Assembly (NCBI GenBank): GCA_029555385.1
Contig: JAKPSH010000215.1
Coordinates: 1-47,499 of the forward strand
DNA from: Pseudomonadota bacterium
GTDB taxonomy: Bacteria > Bdellovibrionota_C > UBA2361 > SZUA-149
Direction: 5' to 3'
DNA length: 47,499 bases
Positions 32,359 to 40,725 of this stretch are shown here, one piece after another. The notes below the pieces were generated by a model that saw only the letters and a program-made list of their open reading frames with translations, did no database searches and was not told the DNA's origin. Both the position numbers and the translations under genes were made by a program. Each line of letters starts with the position of its first letter. Positions within the stretch are counted from its first letter, which is position 1.

Positions 32359-34209
32359 TTAGGACGCGGCTCGCAGATTAAAATCGAGCTTCCACCGGAG
32401 ATCGGAGTTCACATGAACCAGCCAAAGCTCCAGAGTTCCAACCTCCGTTACGCGTACTTCAAGCCGGACCGGCACGATCTCCCCGGGGCGCATCTCAGCC
32501 GCCGGGATAGAGACCTCCAAGCCGGCCATCTCGTCAAGCTCAGTGGCCGCGTTTTCAACCACGGCACCAAGAACATCTCCAGCTCGCGTGTTTGAGCTGA
32601 AAAACCTGAACTCGGCAGCCTGGCCGGTGACCAAGCCGAACTCAGATTCATACAGAGCAGAAACGCTCCCCTCTTCCGTTCCCTGGGCCACAACGCATAA
32701 TCCCTTCACCGGCGGCTGATAACCAGGCACTGCGGGCATGGAAGTCTCCAAGCCCACATAATACGAACGGGCGGTGCCGGCCTTGATGCGCAGCCCCTTT
32801 CCTCCCGCGCGAAGTTTAGCGTAATAACAAGCACCGCGGGCGACAGCCAGATCAAGGTCCGTTCCTTCGAGCTCGCGTACTTCCGGACTTCCGCTCCAAT
32901 CATGGAGCAAACCAAGGATGCGCTCCCTCATTACCGCCGCTTTGAATACCCCGCCGTTAAACAGCACTGCCGTCGGACAGAGGATTGTATCCTCGTTCTC
33001 CAGCGCAAGAAGTCCAAGCTCACTGGCCAACGTTGAGTCCGACTTGACATTCTTAAAGCTCTCCGTGAGAAAACGGGCAAGGTGCTTAGTGATTGCCGCA
33101 TCAGCGGCGTAAGGGAGTCCGAATTCCTGTAGCGCCGCAGCGCGGCGTTCCTGCGGCTTGTCCAGCACCGAGCAGCGCGGAAAAAAGCCCTCGAGAATTA
33201 CCTGCTCTGCCTCTTCGCGGGTAATGGCCGCGGAAATGGTATCGCGAAAGAGGCTGCCGCCGCGGCCGGCAATACTGATGGGAACTTCGCTCAGCGCGCA
33301 TTCGGAGAACAAACGTTCTTTTGCTCCCCTGACCAACTGCACGAGCGACAGGAACTGCCACTTGCCGACGGTTTGACCGGAAGCCTGCAGCCGGTTCTTA
33401 ACCGCAAAGGCCAGCGCCAGGTCCATATTGTCTCCGCCAAGCAGGATGTGGTCGCCGACGCTGATTCGATGCAGACGGAGTTCGCCGTCTTCTTCGGACA
33501 CGGCAATCAGACTGAAGTCTGTGGTTCCACCACCCACATCACAGACAAGAATTATATCGCCCGGCTGCACTTGTGAGCGCCACTCACTGCCCGCGGCCGC
33601 AATCCAGGCATAAAATGCAGCTTGCGGCTCTTCCAGCAGCGTAACGTGCTCCCACCCGGCCTTTTCTGCCGCTTCGTAAGTCAAATTACGCGCAACTTCA
33701 TCGAAAGAAGCCGGTACAGTAAGCACAACTTGGCCTTCTTTCAGTAAATCATCACCGCCCCACTTTTCGCGGTGAAAATGCAGATTATCACGCAGGTGCG
33801 CCAGGATCATCGACGAAACATCAACGGGGGAGAATTTGTGAAGCGCTGCCTCCGATTTCCAGGGCAAAATCGCAGCCCGGCGGTCAACGTGAGCATTGCA
33901 GAGCCATGACTTCGCCGATGTAATCAGCCGGTCGGGAACTAGGGCGCCATGCTCACGGGCAAACGCACCAACAAGACAGTCCCGCTGCTCTCCGGCAGGA
34001 ACCCACGGCAGTGAAGACGCAAGCAATGCCTCTTCGTGCGCCGCCGGAAGGTAACACGCGGAAGCAAGCTGGCTCTTTTCGCCAAGCAGCCCCGGTCCGG
34101 CTGTTTGGGAAATTGGCACAGTCCGGATTTCATCCTCACCAGCAAACGACACTGCTGCCGCTGAGTTGGATGTGCCGAGATCGAGCCCGATACAGAAACT
34201 ATTTCCCAT
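32359..34209 (-). CDS. Hsp70-family protein, DnaK-like short form
   Basis: A 616-residue Hsp70 paralogue. The ATPase domain has IGLDLGTSNSAAAVSF near 6, ITSAKSWLCNAHVDRRAAIL (shared almost word for word with its neighbour's ISSAKSWLCHGGVDREAAIL), ILVCDVGGGTTDFSLIAVS and VLFNGGVFKAAVMRERIL. The C-terminal ~130 residues are a compact beta domain ending in RWKLDFNLRAAS, without the helical lid of DnaK. The start at 34209 has AGGAG 7 bases upstream; the longer reading overlaps the DUF2760 gene. The two Hsp70s evidently arose by duplication, one gaining or keeping the DUF3731 tail. It lies between DUF2760 and the longer Hsp70 as the middle gene of a three-gene operon. Confidence 0.9.
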   Translation of the reverse strand: MGNSFCIGLDLGTSNSAAAVSFAGEDEIRTVPISQTAGPGLLGEKSQLASACYLPAAHEEALLASSLPWVPAGEQRDCLVGAFAREHGALVPDRLITSAKSWLCNAHVDRRAAILPWKSEAALHKFSPVDVSSMILAHLRDNLHFHREKWGGDDLLKEGQVVLTVPASFDEVARNLTYEAAEKAGWEHVTLLEEPQAAFYAWIAAAGSEWRSQVQPGDIILVCDVGGGTTDFSLIAVSEEDGELRLHRISVGDHILLGGDNMDLALAFAVKNRLQASGQTVGKWQFLSLVQLVRGAKERLFSECALSEVPISIAGRGGSLFRDTISAAITREEAEQVILEGFFPRCSVLDKPQERRAAALQEFGLPYAADAAITKHLARFLTESFKNVKSDSTLASELGLLALENEDTILCPTAVLFNGGVFKAAVMRERILGLLHDWSGSPEVRELEGTDLDLAVARGACYYAKLRAGGKGLRIKAGTARSYYVGLETSMPAVPGYQPPVKGLCVVAQGTEEGSVSALYESEFGLVTGQAAEFRFFSSNTRAGDVLGAVVENAATELDEMAGLEVSIPAAEMRPGEIVPVRLEVRVTEVGTLELWLVHVNSDLRWKLDFNLRAAS

Positions 34210-34219
34210 TAGCACTCCT

Positions 34220-34960
34220 TTACAGCTCAATCTCGACGGGCGCAATTATCCACGGAGGATTCTGCACATCCTGCGCAGCAAGACGCGGCATGTTCACCGC
34301 GGACGTCTTCCAGCCGCGGTGCACCACAGTACCGTTGTATGAAGCTCCTTCCTTAACGCTGTCCTTAACGCTGCCGATTAATCGGTAGCTTTTTGCGTCA
34401 AAATGCTGAGGAAGTTCCGTCTGCTCGCCTTCCTTACCGGTAAATACCGGTGAAATGCTGAAGTACTCCCGGAGCGCGGTGGAGCAGCCTTGATGAATAA
34501 CGCGAGCAGCCGCACCGACCTGAGCATCGCTGTACGATGCAATATCATCCATCAAGAAATCAACAAGTCTTCCTTTCTCCTGGAGCAAAGACAGCAAGTT
34601 GACCAACTCTGCATCTACAGTTTGCGGACGCTCTCTCGCCTGAAGCGATGCCTCCGCGTGGCGCAAACGTTCCTGCGCTTCCGCAAAAGCGGTTTTAAAA
34701 GAATCACGCTCCTGCCTAAGTTCATTCAGCGTATTATCCGGTTTATCAGCTTCGCTTTTCTCTTTTGCCTCGCGGCGGCAGCACAGGCTCAACACGCCTT
34801 CAATAAGCATAAAAACACAAAAAACGGCGACGAAAAGATCCTTTTGCAGCGGGAAGCTGGATAATACGGCTTCAGACTTAATCTGAGCCAGCCCGACATA
34901 CTGCAGCAAATAATACACCATAATAAGCAGCATTGCGCTTGCTGTAACAACGATTCTCAT
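34220..34960 (-). CDS. DUF2760 membrane protein of the Hsp70 operon
   Basis: A 246-residue protein. Two N-terminal membrane segments (VVTASAMLLIMVYYLLQYVG and LFVAVFCVFMLIEGVLSLCC) are followed by a cytosolic coiled coil (~75-115, ELRQERDSFKTAFAEAQERL) and a C-terminal domain (LLSLLQEKGRLVDFLMDDIA, GAAARVIHQGCSTALREYFS, YNGTVVHRGWKTSAVNMPRL) that matches DUF2760. DUF2760 genes are commonly placed just before two Hsp70-like genes in proteobacteria, and that same order is seen here. The ATG has GGAGGGG 5 bases upstream. I infer that DUF2760 anchors the Hsp70 pair at the inner membrane, possibly as a client-recognition or cofactor protein. Confidence 0.87.
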   Translation of the reverse strand: MRIVVTASAMLLIMVYYLLQYVGLAQIKSEAVLSSFPLQKDLFVAVFCVFMLIEGVLSLCCRREAKEKSEADKPDNTLNELRQERDSFKTAFAEAQERLRHAEASLQARERPQTVDAELVNLLSLLQEKGRLVDFLMDDIASYSDAQVGAAARVIHQGCSTALREYFSISPVFTGKEGEQTELPQHFDAKSYRLIGSVKDSVKEGASYNGTVVHRGWKTSAVNMPRLAAQDVQNPPWIIAPVEIEL

Positions 34961-35353
34961 GCTGACCCCTCCCTGTGTGACTTTACGCAGTCCGCCATAT
35001 TACTGCGCAACCGGGTATATTAAACTGCTCGCGCCATATCAAGGCTCCATGAATTTGTTGCGATCTGCAATTTTATGCGCAGAAGTGGAAACCTCCCGCC
35101 ACCGGGTGATATACCGCTTGGCCGTCTGCAACTATATTACCCAAATATATTAAGTGGTTATGGCGGGAGTGATGTTCCCGAAAAAGCGGGCACACTTTTC
35201 GCATCAATTTACACTGACCGCTTCGAACACCCCGCACGGGCAGCTGTCTGGTTTGGAGCGAAAACGAGCGAATTTAGTTCCAAACCAGCAGTCTGTCCTT
35301 TTTTTCAACGAAGCGGCGGAGTCAAACTGCAACCTGAGCTGCTGATAGGTTTT
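34961..35353. other. Divergent intergenic region upstream of the DUF2760 and HDOD genes
   Basis: About 390 bases. An open frame in register with the HDOD gene runs through from 35075 but has no convincing ribosome site and an atypical Cys/Pro-rich translation, so I treat it as leader. It should hold the promoters of the Hsp70 operon (-) and of the HDOD gene (+), but I could not fix -10/-35 boxes. Confidence 0.35.
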
Positions 35354-36877
35354 ATGCCGATTATGTCAACTGAGGAAAGCTTAGAGCGGGCGCTGGAACA
35401 CGTTTCCCAGGGCTGGCTGCCCGCGCAGCGAAGTGTGCTCGAACGCATTCAACATCAGCTTGAAGCCGGCGACTATAACAACGACCGCCCGAAGCTGCTG
35501 CGCGATCTGAAGGAGGATTTCTCTCTCTATCTCTACTGCCTTAAAGAATTAAGTGTGATGCTTAATCAGCATGCGCAAGCACCTGAGCAAAACTGGCGGC
35601 TTACGGAAAACGGCGCTCCACCGAAGCAGACCCCGGTAGAAATTCTGCACAACTCAGAACTTGACGCCATTCGCCGAGTTCTCGGCAAATCCGCAGCAGA
35701 TATCTCGCAGCATGTCTTCGACGAAATGAACGACTTCCAGGCCCTGCGTCTGCGTGAATCAATGCTCAGCGCAAGCACCGCGGAGATACTGGCGGAATCT
35801 GTGCAGGTTGATTCCGAGGTCGCTTTTTCCTGCGGCCTGCTGCGTCAGCTCGGGTTAGCTCTTATTTCATGGAATTACCCGCGCGTGTATGCCCGGGCGA
35901 TGGAAACACTTACGGCGGAGACCACACTGGATGCCCTGCTCAAGAGAGCGTTAGGCTTTTCTCCGTCCCTGCTTGGTCTGGCCTTTGCCCGGCGCTGGAA
36001 CCTGTCGGACGATGTATTAATTGCGCTAGGGGACCGCAAAGCACAGATTGCCGCAAGAAAGCCCTTTGGCCCGGAACAGGAAAAGGACAAACTAAACAAT
36101 ACTCCCGACTCGGTTGGCGCAACCCTGGCGAAGATTTGTGAGGTCGGTGAAGCTCTGGCACGGGCAAACGATCCGCAGCATTACCCGACCGCCCTTGCGG
36201 ACTGGCAGACTGCACAAGAGGTAATTGCCAGTCACTTAGGTCCCCGCGGCATCGCCGCGATTTACAGCCGCACGCAGGAGTATCTCCGCGAATATTCCCG
36301 CCGTGTCCCGGAAGTTGCTGAATTCGTCGATGCTGAAGCCGCGCGAGAAACCATTTCCGGCGCCCATTATTCGTCAAAGCTGCTGGAACGCAACACCTAC
36401 CTACGGCACATCCCGGAAGAGATTCGCCACGAAATAAAAGCTTTCTACGCGCATTTTAAAGAGAATAAAATTCTTAAAACCAATGTCCGCTATTTCATGG
36501 ACGAACTTGCGCCAAAATCCGGTTTCCGCTGCGGCTGCGTTTATCTTTACGACCCGGAACGGCGCGTGCTCGCGCCGGCGATTAAATTCGGCGATATCGC
36601 CGAGGAGCATCTGCGGGCAGTCAAGATTTCGTCTGTGCTTGCACATTTCGATCTCGTCGCTTCGGCTTTTTCCCTAAAATCTCCCCTGCGCGAGGAAGCA
36701 ACTGATGAGTGGGGCCGTGCACGAACAGTTTGTGTCGGCGGCCTGGGACAAGCGACGCGCGTTGGCGTGCTCTACCTTGAAACACGCGATGATTTTACGC
36801 AAACGATCGCACCAGATCCGATGCCCGTTTACCGGGCGCTGCGGCAGGCGTTGTCCGATTGCCTCAACCTCACCTAG
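35354..36877 (+). CDS. HDOD-domain signalling protein with GAF-like C-terminus
   Basis: A 507-residue cytosolic protein. Residues ~5-60 form a helical lead, and ~95-290 an HDOD domain (SELDAIRRVLGKSAADISQH, VDSEVAFSCGLLRQLGLALI, LGFSPSLLGLAFARRWNLSD), which is the metal-less relative of HD phosphohydrolases found in regulators of motility and stress. Residues ~375-505 look like a GAF module (FRCGCVYLYDPERRVLAPAI, RTVCVGGLGQATRVGVLYLE). ATG 35354 has only a weak AGG upstream; 35363 is an in-frame alternative. The stop TAG at 36875-36877 lies within the end of palindromic element A, as in the bactofilin gene. It is divergent from the Hsp70 operon. Confidence 0.78.
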   Translation: MPIMSTEESLERALEHVSQGWLPAQRSVLERIQHQLEAGDYNNDRPKLLRDLKEDFSLYLYCLKELSVMLNQHAQAPEQNWRLTENGAPPKQTPVEILHNSELDAIRRVLGKSAADISQHVFDEMNDFQALRLRESMLSASTAEILAESVQVDSEVAFSCGLLRQLGLALISWNYPRVYARAMETLTAETTLDALLKRALGFSPSLLGLAFARRWNLSDDVLIALGDRKAQIAARKPFGPEQEKDKLNNTPDSVGATLAKICEVGEALARANDPQHYPTALADWQTAQEVIASHLGPRGIAAIYSRTQEYLREYSRRVPEVAEFVDAEAARETISGAHYSSKLLERNTYLRHIPEEIRHEIKAFYAHFKENKILKTNVRYFMDELAPKSGFRCGCVYLYDPERRVLAPAIKFGDIAEEHLRAVKISSVLAHFDLVASAFSLKSPLREEATDEWGRARTVCVGGLGQATRVGVLYLETRDDFTQTIAPDPMPVYRALRQALSDCLNLT

Positions 36878-36937
36878 CATTACTCCGTTAGGCCTGCGTC
36901 TTTGGCCGATTTTCGCTAAACGGGATATCGCTCCGCT
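36874..36937 (+). repeat. Element A, left end (second copy)
   Basis: These 64 bases match 11801-11864 with two mismatches, beginning CTAGCATTACTCCGTT. The rest of element A, including the right inverted end, is missing and is replaced by unrelated sequence leading into the nested palindrome at 36977. As at the first copy, the TAG within the end is the stop codon of the preceding gene. Confidence 0.85.
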
Positions 36938-36976
36938 CGAAATTCGGCAACGCCGTCCGGGAGTTACGGCTGGGAG

Positions 36977-37147
36977 AGGCGCGTGTTCCTGAAAGTGGAT
37001 TTTGAGCCGAGGTAGAAACAGTCCTGTGCGACTGTTTCTGGGAGCGGGAATTTTGCCGAAGGAGCCCTACTGAAGTAGGGCGGAACTGAGGCAAAATCTC
37101 CCGCGACGAAGAGATCGGCCAAAAACCGCTTTCAGGAACACGCGCCT
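36977..37147. repeat. Nested cruciform element C
   Basis: A perfect 19-bp inverted repeat, AGGCGCGTGTTCCTGAAAG (36977-36995) with its complement at 37129-37147, bounds a 171-base unit; pairing continues inward with mismatches to about 37011/37113. Two smaller stems sit side by side inside: 37014-37022/37031-37039 (9 bp), and 37045-37058/37090-37104 (14 bp with a bulge) which itself holds 37064-37070/37075-37081 (7 bp, loop TGAA). The pattern is a three-way junction in RNA or single-stranded DNA. No coding sequence is inside. Confidence 0.8.
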
Positions 37148-37190
37148 TGCTGGCTTGAGACTCTCACCGCTTCACGCTACTGTGCGGACC

Positions 37191-38243
37191 ATGACGAAAG
37201 AAAACGAAAAGAAGCTATCGGCGTTTGGGGAGCAAGAGACGCAGTATTTTTATTCGCTCACGCCGGACAAGATTTTAGATGCGGTGGAAGCGTTTGGCTT
37301 TACCTGCACCGGACGCTGCATGGCACTGAACAGCATGGAGAACCGCGTCTATGATGTGGAAATTGAAATTGAGGAGAAACGTCCCCGCTGCCCAAGCGAC
37401 CGCTTCCGTATCGTAAAGTTCTACCGTCCAGGCAGATGGTCAAAAGAGCAAATACTCGAAGAGCATCAGTTTCTTCTCGACTTGGTTGAGTACGAAATCC
37501 CTGCCGTCGCCCCGATTGTTTTTGCCAACGGCGAAACGTTGCTCGATGTTCCGGGGGCCGGCATCTGGTGCGCGGTCTTTCCCAAAGTAGGCGGACGCAG
37601 CCCGGACGAACTTTCACCCGAACAGATCCCGCAGGTTGGGCGGCTGCTTGCGCGTATGCACGGAGTTGGCGCCACACGCCAAGCTCCTACCCGGCTGGAA
37701 ATCTCCCCCCAAACATTTCTCCTCGATAACCTCGATTATTTACAGCGGGAGAAGGTTCTTCCGCCGGCAATAGAGAACCGTTACGAATTTGTGGTCCGCA
37801 GCGCTGCTGAAATCACTGCCCCCTGGTTTACTCAGGCGCAATCTCAGAGGATACATGGCGACTGCCACCTGGGAAATTTGCTTTTTGGTACGGACGGATT
37901 CTTCTGGGTCGACTTTGACGATATGCTGCGAGGTCCCTGCGTTCAGGATATGTGGCTTCTTGTCGGCGGACGCGATGCGGCGGCGACAGAAAAGCTGGAT
38001 CTACTGGTTGAAGCTTATGAACAGATGCGCGATTTTGACCGATCCACGCTTCGTTTGATCGAGCCGCTGCGCACTATGCGTGTTGTGCATTTCAACACCT
38101 GGATCGCCAAACGCTGGTCCGATCCCGCCTTCCCGCGAGCCTTTGTTGAATACGGCACTGAGCGTTACTGGCAAGAACAGCTTCAGTTCCTCGAAGAGCA
38201 GCTTGAGCTGATTAAGTCGCCCAACTATCCGGTTCAGACCTAA
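37191..38243 (+). CDS. srkA: SrkA/RdoA-like stress-response kinase
   Basis: A 350-residue protein kinase of the aminoglycoside-phosphotransferase fold. The catalytic loop IHGDCHLGNLLF (His222-Gly-Asp224, Asn229) and metal-binding WVDFDD (Asp241) are intact, and RIVKFYRPGRWSKEQILEEH carries the ATP-binding lysine region. The N-terminal pattern GRCMALNSMENRVYDVEIE is typical of SrkA (YihE), a Ser/Thr kinase that limits stress-induced cell death in E. coli. Family length is ~330. The ATG at 37191 lies just after the nested palindrome C, with no strong ribosome site. The gene is co-oriented with the HDOD gene but separated from it by the two palindromic elements. Confidence 0.88.
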   Translation: MTKENEKKLSAFGEQETQYFYSLTPDKILDAVEAFGFTCTGRCMALNSMENRVYDVEIEIEEKRPRCPSDRFRIVKFYRPGRWSKEQILEEHQFLLDLVEYEIPAVAPIVFANGETLLDVPGAGIWCAVFPKVGGRSPDELSPEQIPQVGRLLARMHGVGATRQAPTRLEISPQTFLLDNLDYLQREKVLPPAIENRYEFVVRSAAEITAPWFTQAQSQRIHGDCHLGNLLFGTDGFFWVDFDDMLRGPCVQDMWLLVGGRDAAATEKLDLLVEAYEQMRDFDRSTLRLIEPLRTMRVVHFNTWIAKRWSDPAFPRAFVEYGTERYWQEQLQFLEEQLELIKSPNYPVQT

Positions 38244-38356
38244 TAAACCAATCTGCGTCATCAGCGCTCAAGCGGCAAACAGCACATCCAGCTTGCCCCG
38301 GGCAATAACAATGGCAGAGAGGGCAACTCTAGCTATGGCTGTGTTTTTAGGGGGTT

Positions 38357-38662
38357 ATGATGAAACTTCTCGCTGCGATTTTTTTTCTGGCACTGACTTT
38401 TTCGCCGCAAGCTTACGGTGCGGAAACGACCCCTGAAGACGCCTATCATGACGGCAACTCCACGGGGAGTTCCGGATGGGATCTTGATCTGGGCCATGAC
38501 GAAGAACTTGATGAACTGAGCGAAGAGCAAAAAGCCCAGCTTGAAGAAATGCGGCGCAAAAAAGAAGCCGAAGCAAAAGAAAAGCAAGAGAAGAACAACG
38601 ATTTCTTCTCCAGCCACTACGAAAGCATTGACCGCAGCATCTCCGCAGCTCCGGACAAATAA
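38357..38662 (+). CDS. Small secreted acidic/charged protein
   Basis: A 101-residue protein with a signal peptide (MMKLLAAIFFLALTFSPQAYG, cleavage likely after AYG) and an 80-residue mature part that is acidic first (DLDLGHDEELDELSEEQ) and then a charged helix (LEEMRRKKEAEAKEKQEKNN). It looks disordered and coiled-coil-like. I do not recognise a family. GGGGG lies 4-6 bases before the two tandem ATG codons. It follows the SrkA-like gene by 113 bases and may share its transcript. Confidence 0.7.
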   Translation: MMKLLAAIFFLALTFSPQAYGAETTPEDAYHDGNSTGSSGWDLDLGHDEELDELSEEQKAQLEEMRRKKEAEAKEKQEKNNDFFSSHYESIDRSISAAPDK

Positions 38663-38766
38663 GCGAAACCGCATCACCCGCCGCTCCTTTACTTGATGGC
38701 CGCCCTATTTGTCCGCTAAACTGATTTACCATCCGTCTTGCAGACGCATGACTATTAAAGGTGCAC

Positions 38767-39702
38767 ATGCAAACCTCGCTTTCCCAGATTACCGTGGGCA
38801 TTATCCATACTTTCGCTTCTGACTGCTGCTGTCACGAAGCTGTCATCGAAACATGCCGGCGGTTTGATATGAATTACTGGCTGGCTGATTCTGAAACGCT
38901 GCCCGCAGCTCCTCCCGTCTGCGATGTGATCTTCGATACCTCGGAGCGTTACGCGGGATACGAAAACCTGCGCTGGCGTGTGCGCACCTGGGCTGAGGAA
39001 CATAGCATAAAAGTTGCCGGCGACAGTGCCGCGGTCATGCGTTTGTGCGACGACAAGGCTGCTGCGCGCCAAGTACTGCAAAATGCTGGAATTCCTGTTC
39101 CGCCAGGATTTGCCTTGGACGATGTTCCGGACGCAGCTCTAGCAGCATCGCTTCTTCGCCTGTACAATTTTCACTTGCCGGTTGTGATAAAAAGCGCCGG
39201 AACACATGGCAGCCTCGGACTGGCAATCGCATCCCGCACCGAAGACATTGCAACTGCCGTACAGGATTGTCTCGCTGCTGGAAAGAGCCGGGTCCTTGTC
39301 GAAGAATACATTGAAGGTCCGGAATTGCAGCTTCCTGTTTTTCTCTGCCCGCCGATGTTTGAACTGCCAGTAATGGAGGTAGCGGGCTTAAGCGGTGTTT
39401 ACAGCTTGGAAATGAAAGCAGAAAGTGAAGGAGACGTGAGATATTTGCCGGCTAAGATTAGCGCTGAACAAGAACACAAAATCCGTTCTCTTGGTGCACT
39501 TGCTTGTTCGGCGCTGGGCATCGGCAGTTATACGCGGTTTGATCTGCGTGTGCGGGAAGACGGCAGCATTTATTTTCTTGAAGCAAACATTACGCCTTCA
39601 CTGGAGCGGGGCTTTTGTTTGGATCGGGCCCTTTGCGCAGCCGGCAGAGATCTCACGGATGCCGTTTACTGCCTGCTTCAGCAAGCACTTCTTCGTAAAT
39701 AG
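38767..39702 (+). CDS. ATP-grasp ligase, D-alanine-D-alanine ligase-like
   Basis: A 311-residue ATP-grasp enzyme. N-terminal: VGIIHTFASDCCCHEAVIET, and PPVCDVIFDTSERYAGYENL. The ATP-grasp core has DDKAAARQVLQNAGIPVPPG, LPVVIKSAGTHGSLGLAIAS (glycine-rich loop), VLVEEYIEGPELQLPVF, and metal-binding DLRVREDGSIYFLEANITPS (Glu and Asn). This resembles D-Ala-D-Ala ligase but the canonical N-terminal GG-x-SxE motif is missing, so it more likely joins other amino acids or makes a peptide-like product. The ATG at 38767 has AAAGG 5 bases upstream; an in-frame GTG at 38761 is the alternative. Its last 50 bases overlap the antisense end of the glycosyltransferase gene. Confidence 0.82.
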   Translation: MQTSLSQITVGIIHTFASDCCCHEAVIETCRRFDMNYWLADSETLPAAPPVCDVIFDTSERYAGYENLRWRVRTWAEEHSIKVAGDSAAVMRLCDDKAAARQVLQNAGIPVPPGFALDDVPDAALAASLLRLYNFHLPVVIKSAGTHGSLGLAIASRTEDIATAVQDCLAAGKSRVLVEEYIEGPELQLPVFLCPPMFELPVMEVAGLSGVYSLEMKAESEGDVRYLPAKISAEQEHKIRSLGALACSALGIGSYTRFDLRVREDGSIYFLEANITPSLERGFCLDRALCAAGRDLTDAVYCLLQQALLRK

Positions 39703-40723
39703 CGCGATAAGCCGCACCTTCCCGTGTTTGATCTCCAAGCCAGGCAAATTCAGCCCGTGACGCGGCGGACAATTGTTTAAGCAAGCTTTCATCCCGCAAT
39801 AGACGGAGCAGCCCGGCAGCCAATGAACCAGCTCCGTTTTCGCCTGAGAAAAATTGCACCATGCTCGTCCGGCCGCTGCTTTCCTGCCGCGGGCTTGTTC
39901 CCAGCTCATTTAACGCCGTATTTCCCGGGATCTGTCGGGCAAGCACGGGGCAGCCAAGGTGCAGAGCTTCAAGAAGAGCGTTGGAAAGACCTTCGATATA
40001 AGAACAGTTAAGCACAAGATCCGCCAGCTCATACATGCCGCGCATCTGCTCATGCCGCAGTTCCACGTGCAGCACTTGCCGGGCACACGCCAGATTCAAC
40101 GAGTCGTAATAATCCCGATCTAGAACCTGTCCGCCGATAACAAGCAAGCAGCGGCGGGCAAGTTCCGGCGGCGCCTGACCAAGAAACTCCGAGAAGCCGG
40201 CGACAGCATCGCTGATTCCTTTTACCGGGCGGATATGCGCCGGAAGAAAAATTATTATTCTCTCTCGCAGGCGTTCGAGAAGATTCTCGTCAAGTGCCTC
40301 TGTTTGTTCCGGCAGTGAAACCGATTTTGGGATCACGCAGACCCGCGAGCTTGCTTCGGGAAAAAAGCGGATCACTTCTTGCTTAGCTGAAGCATGGGGT
40401 ACAATCAACCGTGTTGCCGCGCAAACGAACTTTGCATAATTGTTGCCTTGAGCGAGATCCACTCCCAGATCTGTTCCTGTTTGCGACAACACATACGGCA
40501 GGCGCACATGTTCGAGCATGCGGAAGGAAACACCAAAATGGAAGCCATGCAGCAGGCCGCCTGCGTCGCGGCAGCGTGCAATCTTCGCCGGGGTCAGGTC
40601 TGCATACTTAACAAGTTCGACTTCGACGCCAAGCGCGCTAAGCGCTTCCGCAATACGGCCGGCGCTCTTAGCATTGCCCCTCGTTGACGGCGGCACGGCA
40701 GGTGAACAGATAATTACCTTCAT
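39653..40723 (-). CDS. Group 1 (GT4-like) glycosyltransferase
   Basis: A 356-residue GT-B glycosyltransferase, cytosolic. The first domain starts VIICSPAVPPSTRGNAKSAG, the glycine loop of GT4 enzymes, and the C-terminal domain carries YIEGLSNALLEALHLGCPVL, which includes the family's E-x7-E signature. The middle is RIIIFLPAHIRPVKGISDAV, the typical hinge strand R-P-x-K-G. Such enzymes add sugars to lipid-linked or surface glycans. It is preceded by the YdjC-type deacetylase gene on the same strand with only 2 bases between, so the pair probably act on one glycan. Its 3' end overlaps the opposite ATP-grasp gene by 50 bases. Confidence 0.88.
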   Translation of the reverse strand: MKVIICSPAVPPSTRGNAKSAGRIAEALSALGVEVELVKYADLTPAKIARCRDAGGLLHGFHFGVSFRMLEHVRLPYVLSQTGTDLGVDLAQGNNYAKFVCAATRLIVPHASAKQEVIRFFPEASSRVCVIPKSVSLPEQTEALDENLLERLRERIIIFLPAHIRPVKGISDAVAGFSEFLGQAPPELARRCLLVIGGQVLDRDYYDSLNLACARQVLHVELRHEQMRGMYELADLVLNCSYIEGLSNALLEALHLGCPVLARQIPGNTALNELGTSPRQESSGRTSMVQFFSGENGAGSLAAGLLRLLRDESLLKQLSAASRAEFAWLGDQTREGAAYRAIYEEVLAEAGSKRHP

Positions 40724-40725
40724 GG

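Noticed and set aside
35075-35353. N-terminal extension of the HDOD protein
   Set aside because: The in-frame extension has an atypical composition, no ribosome site, and lies in a divergent promoter region.
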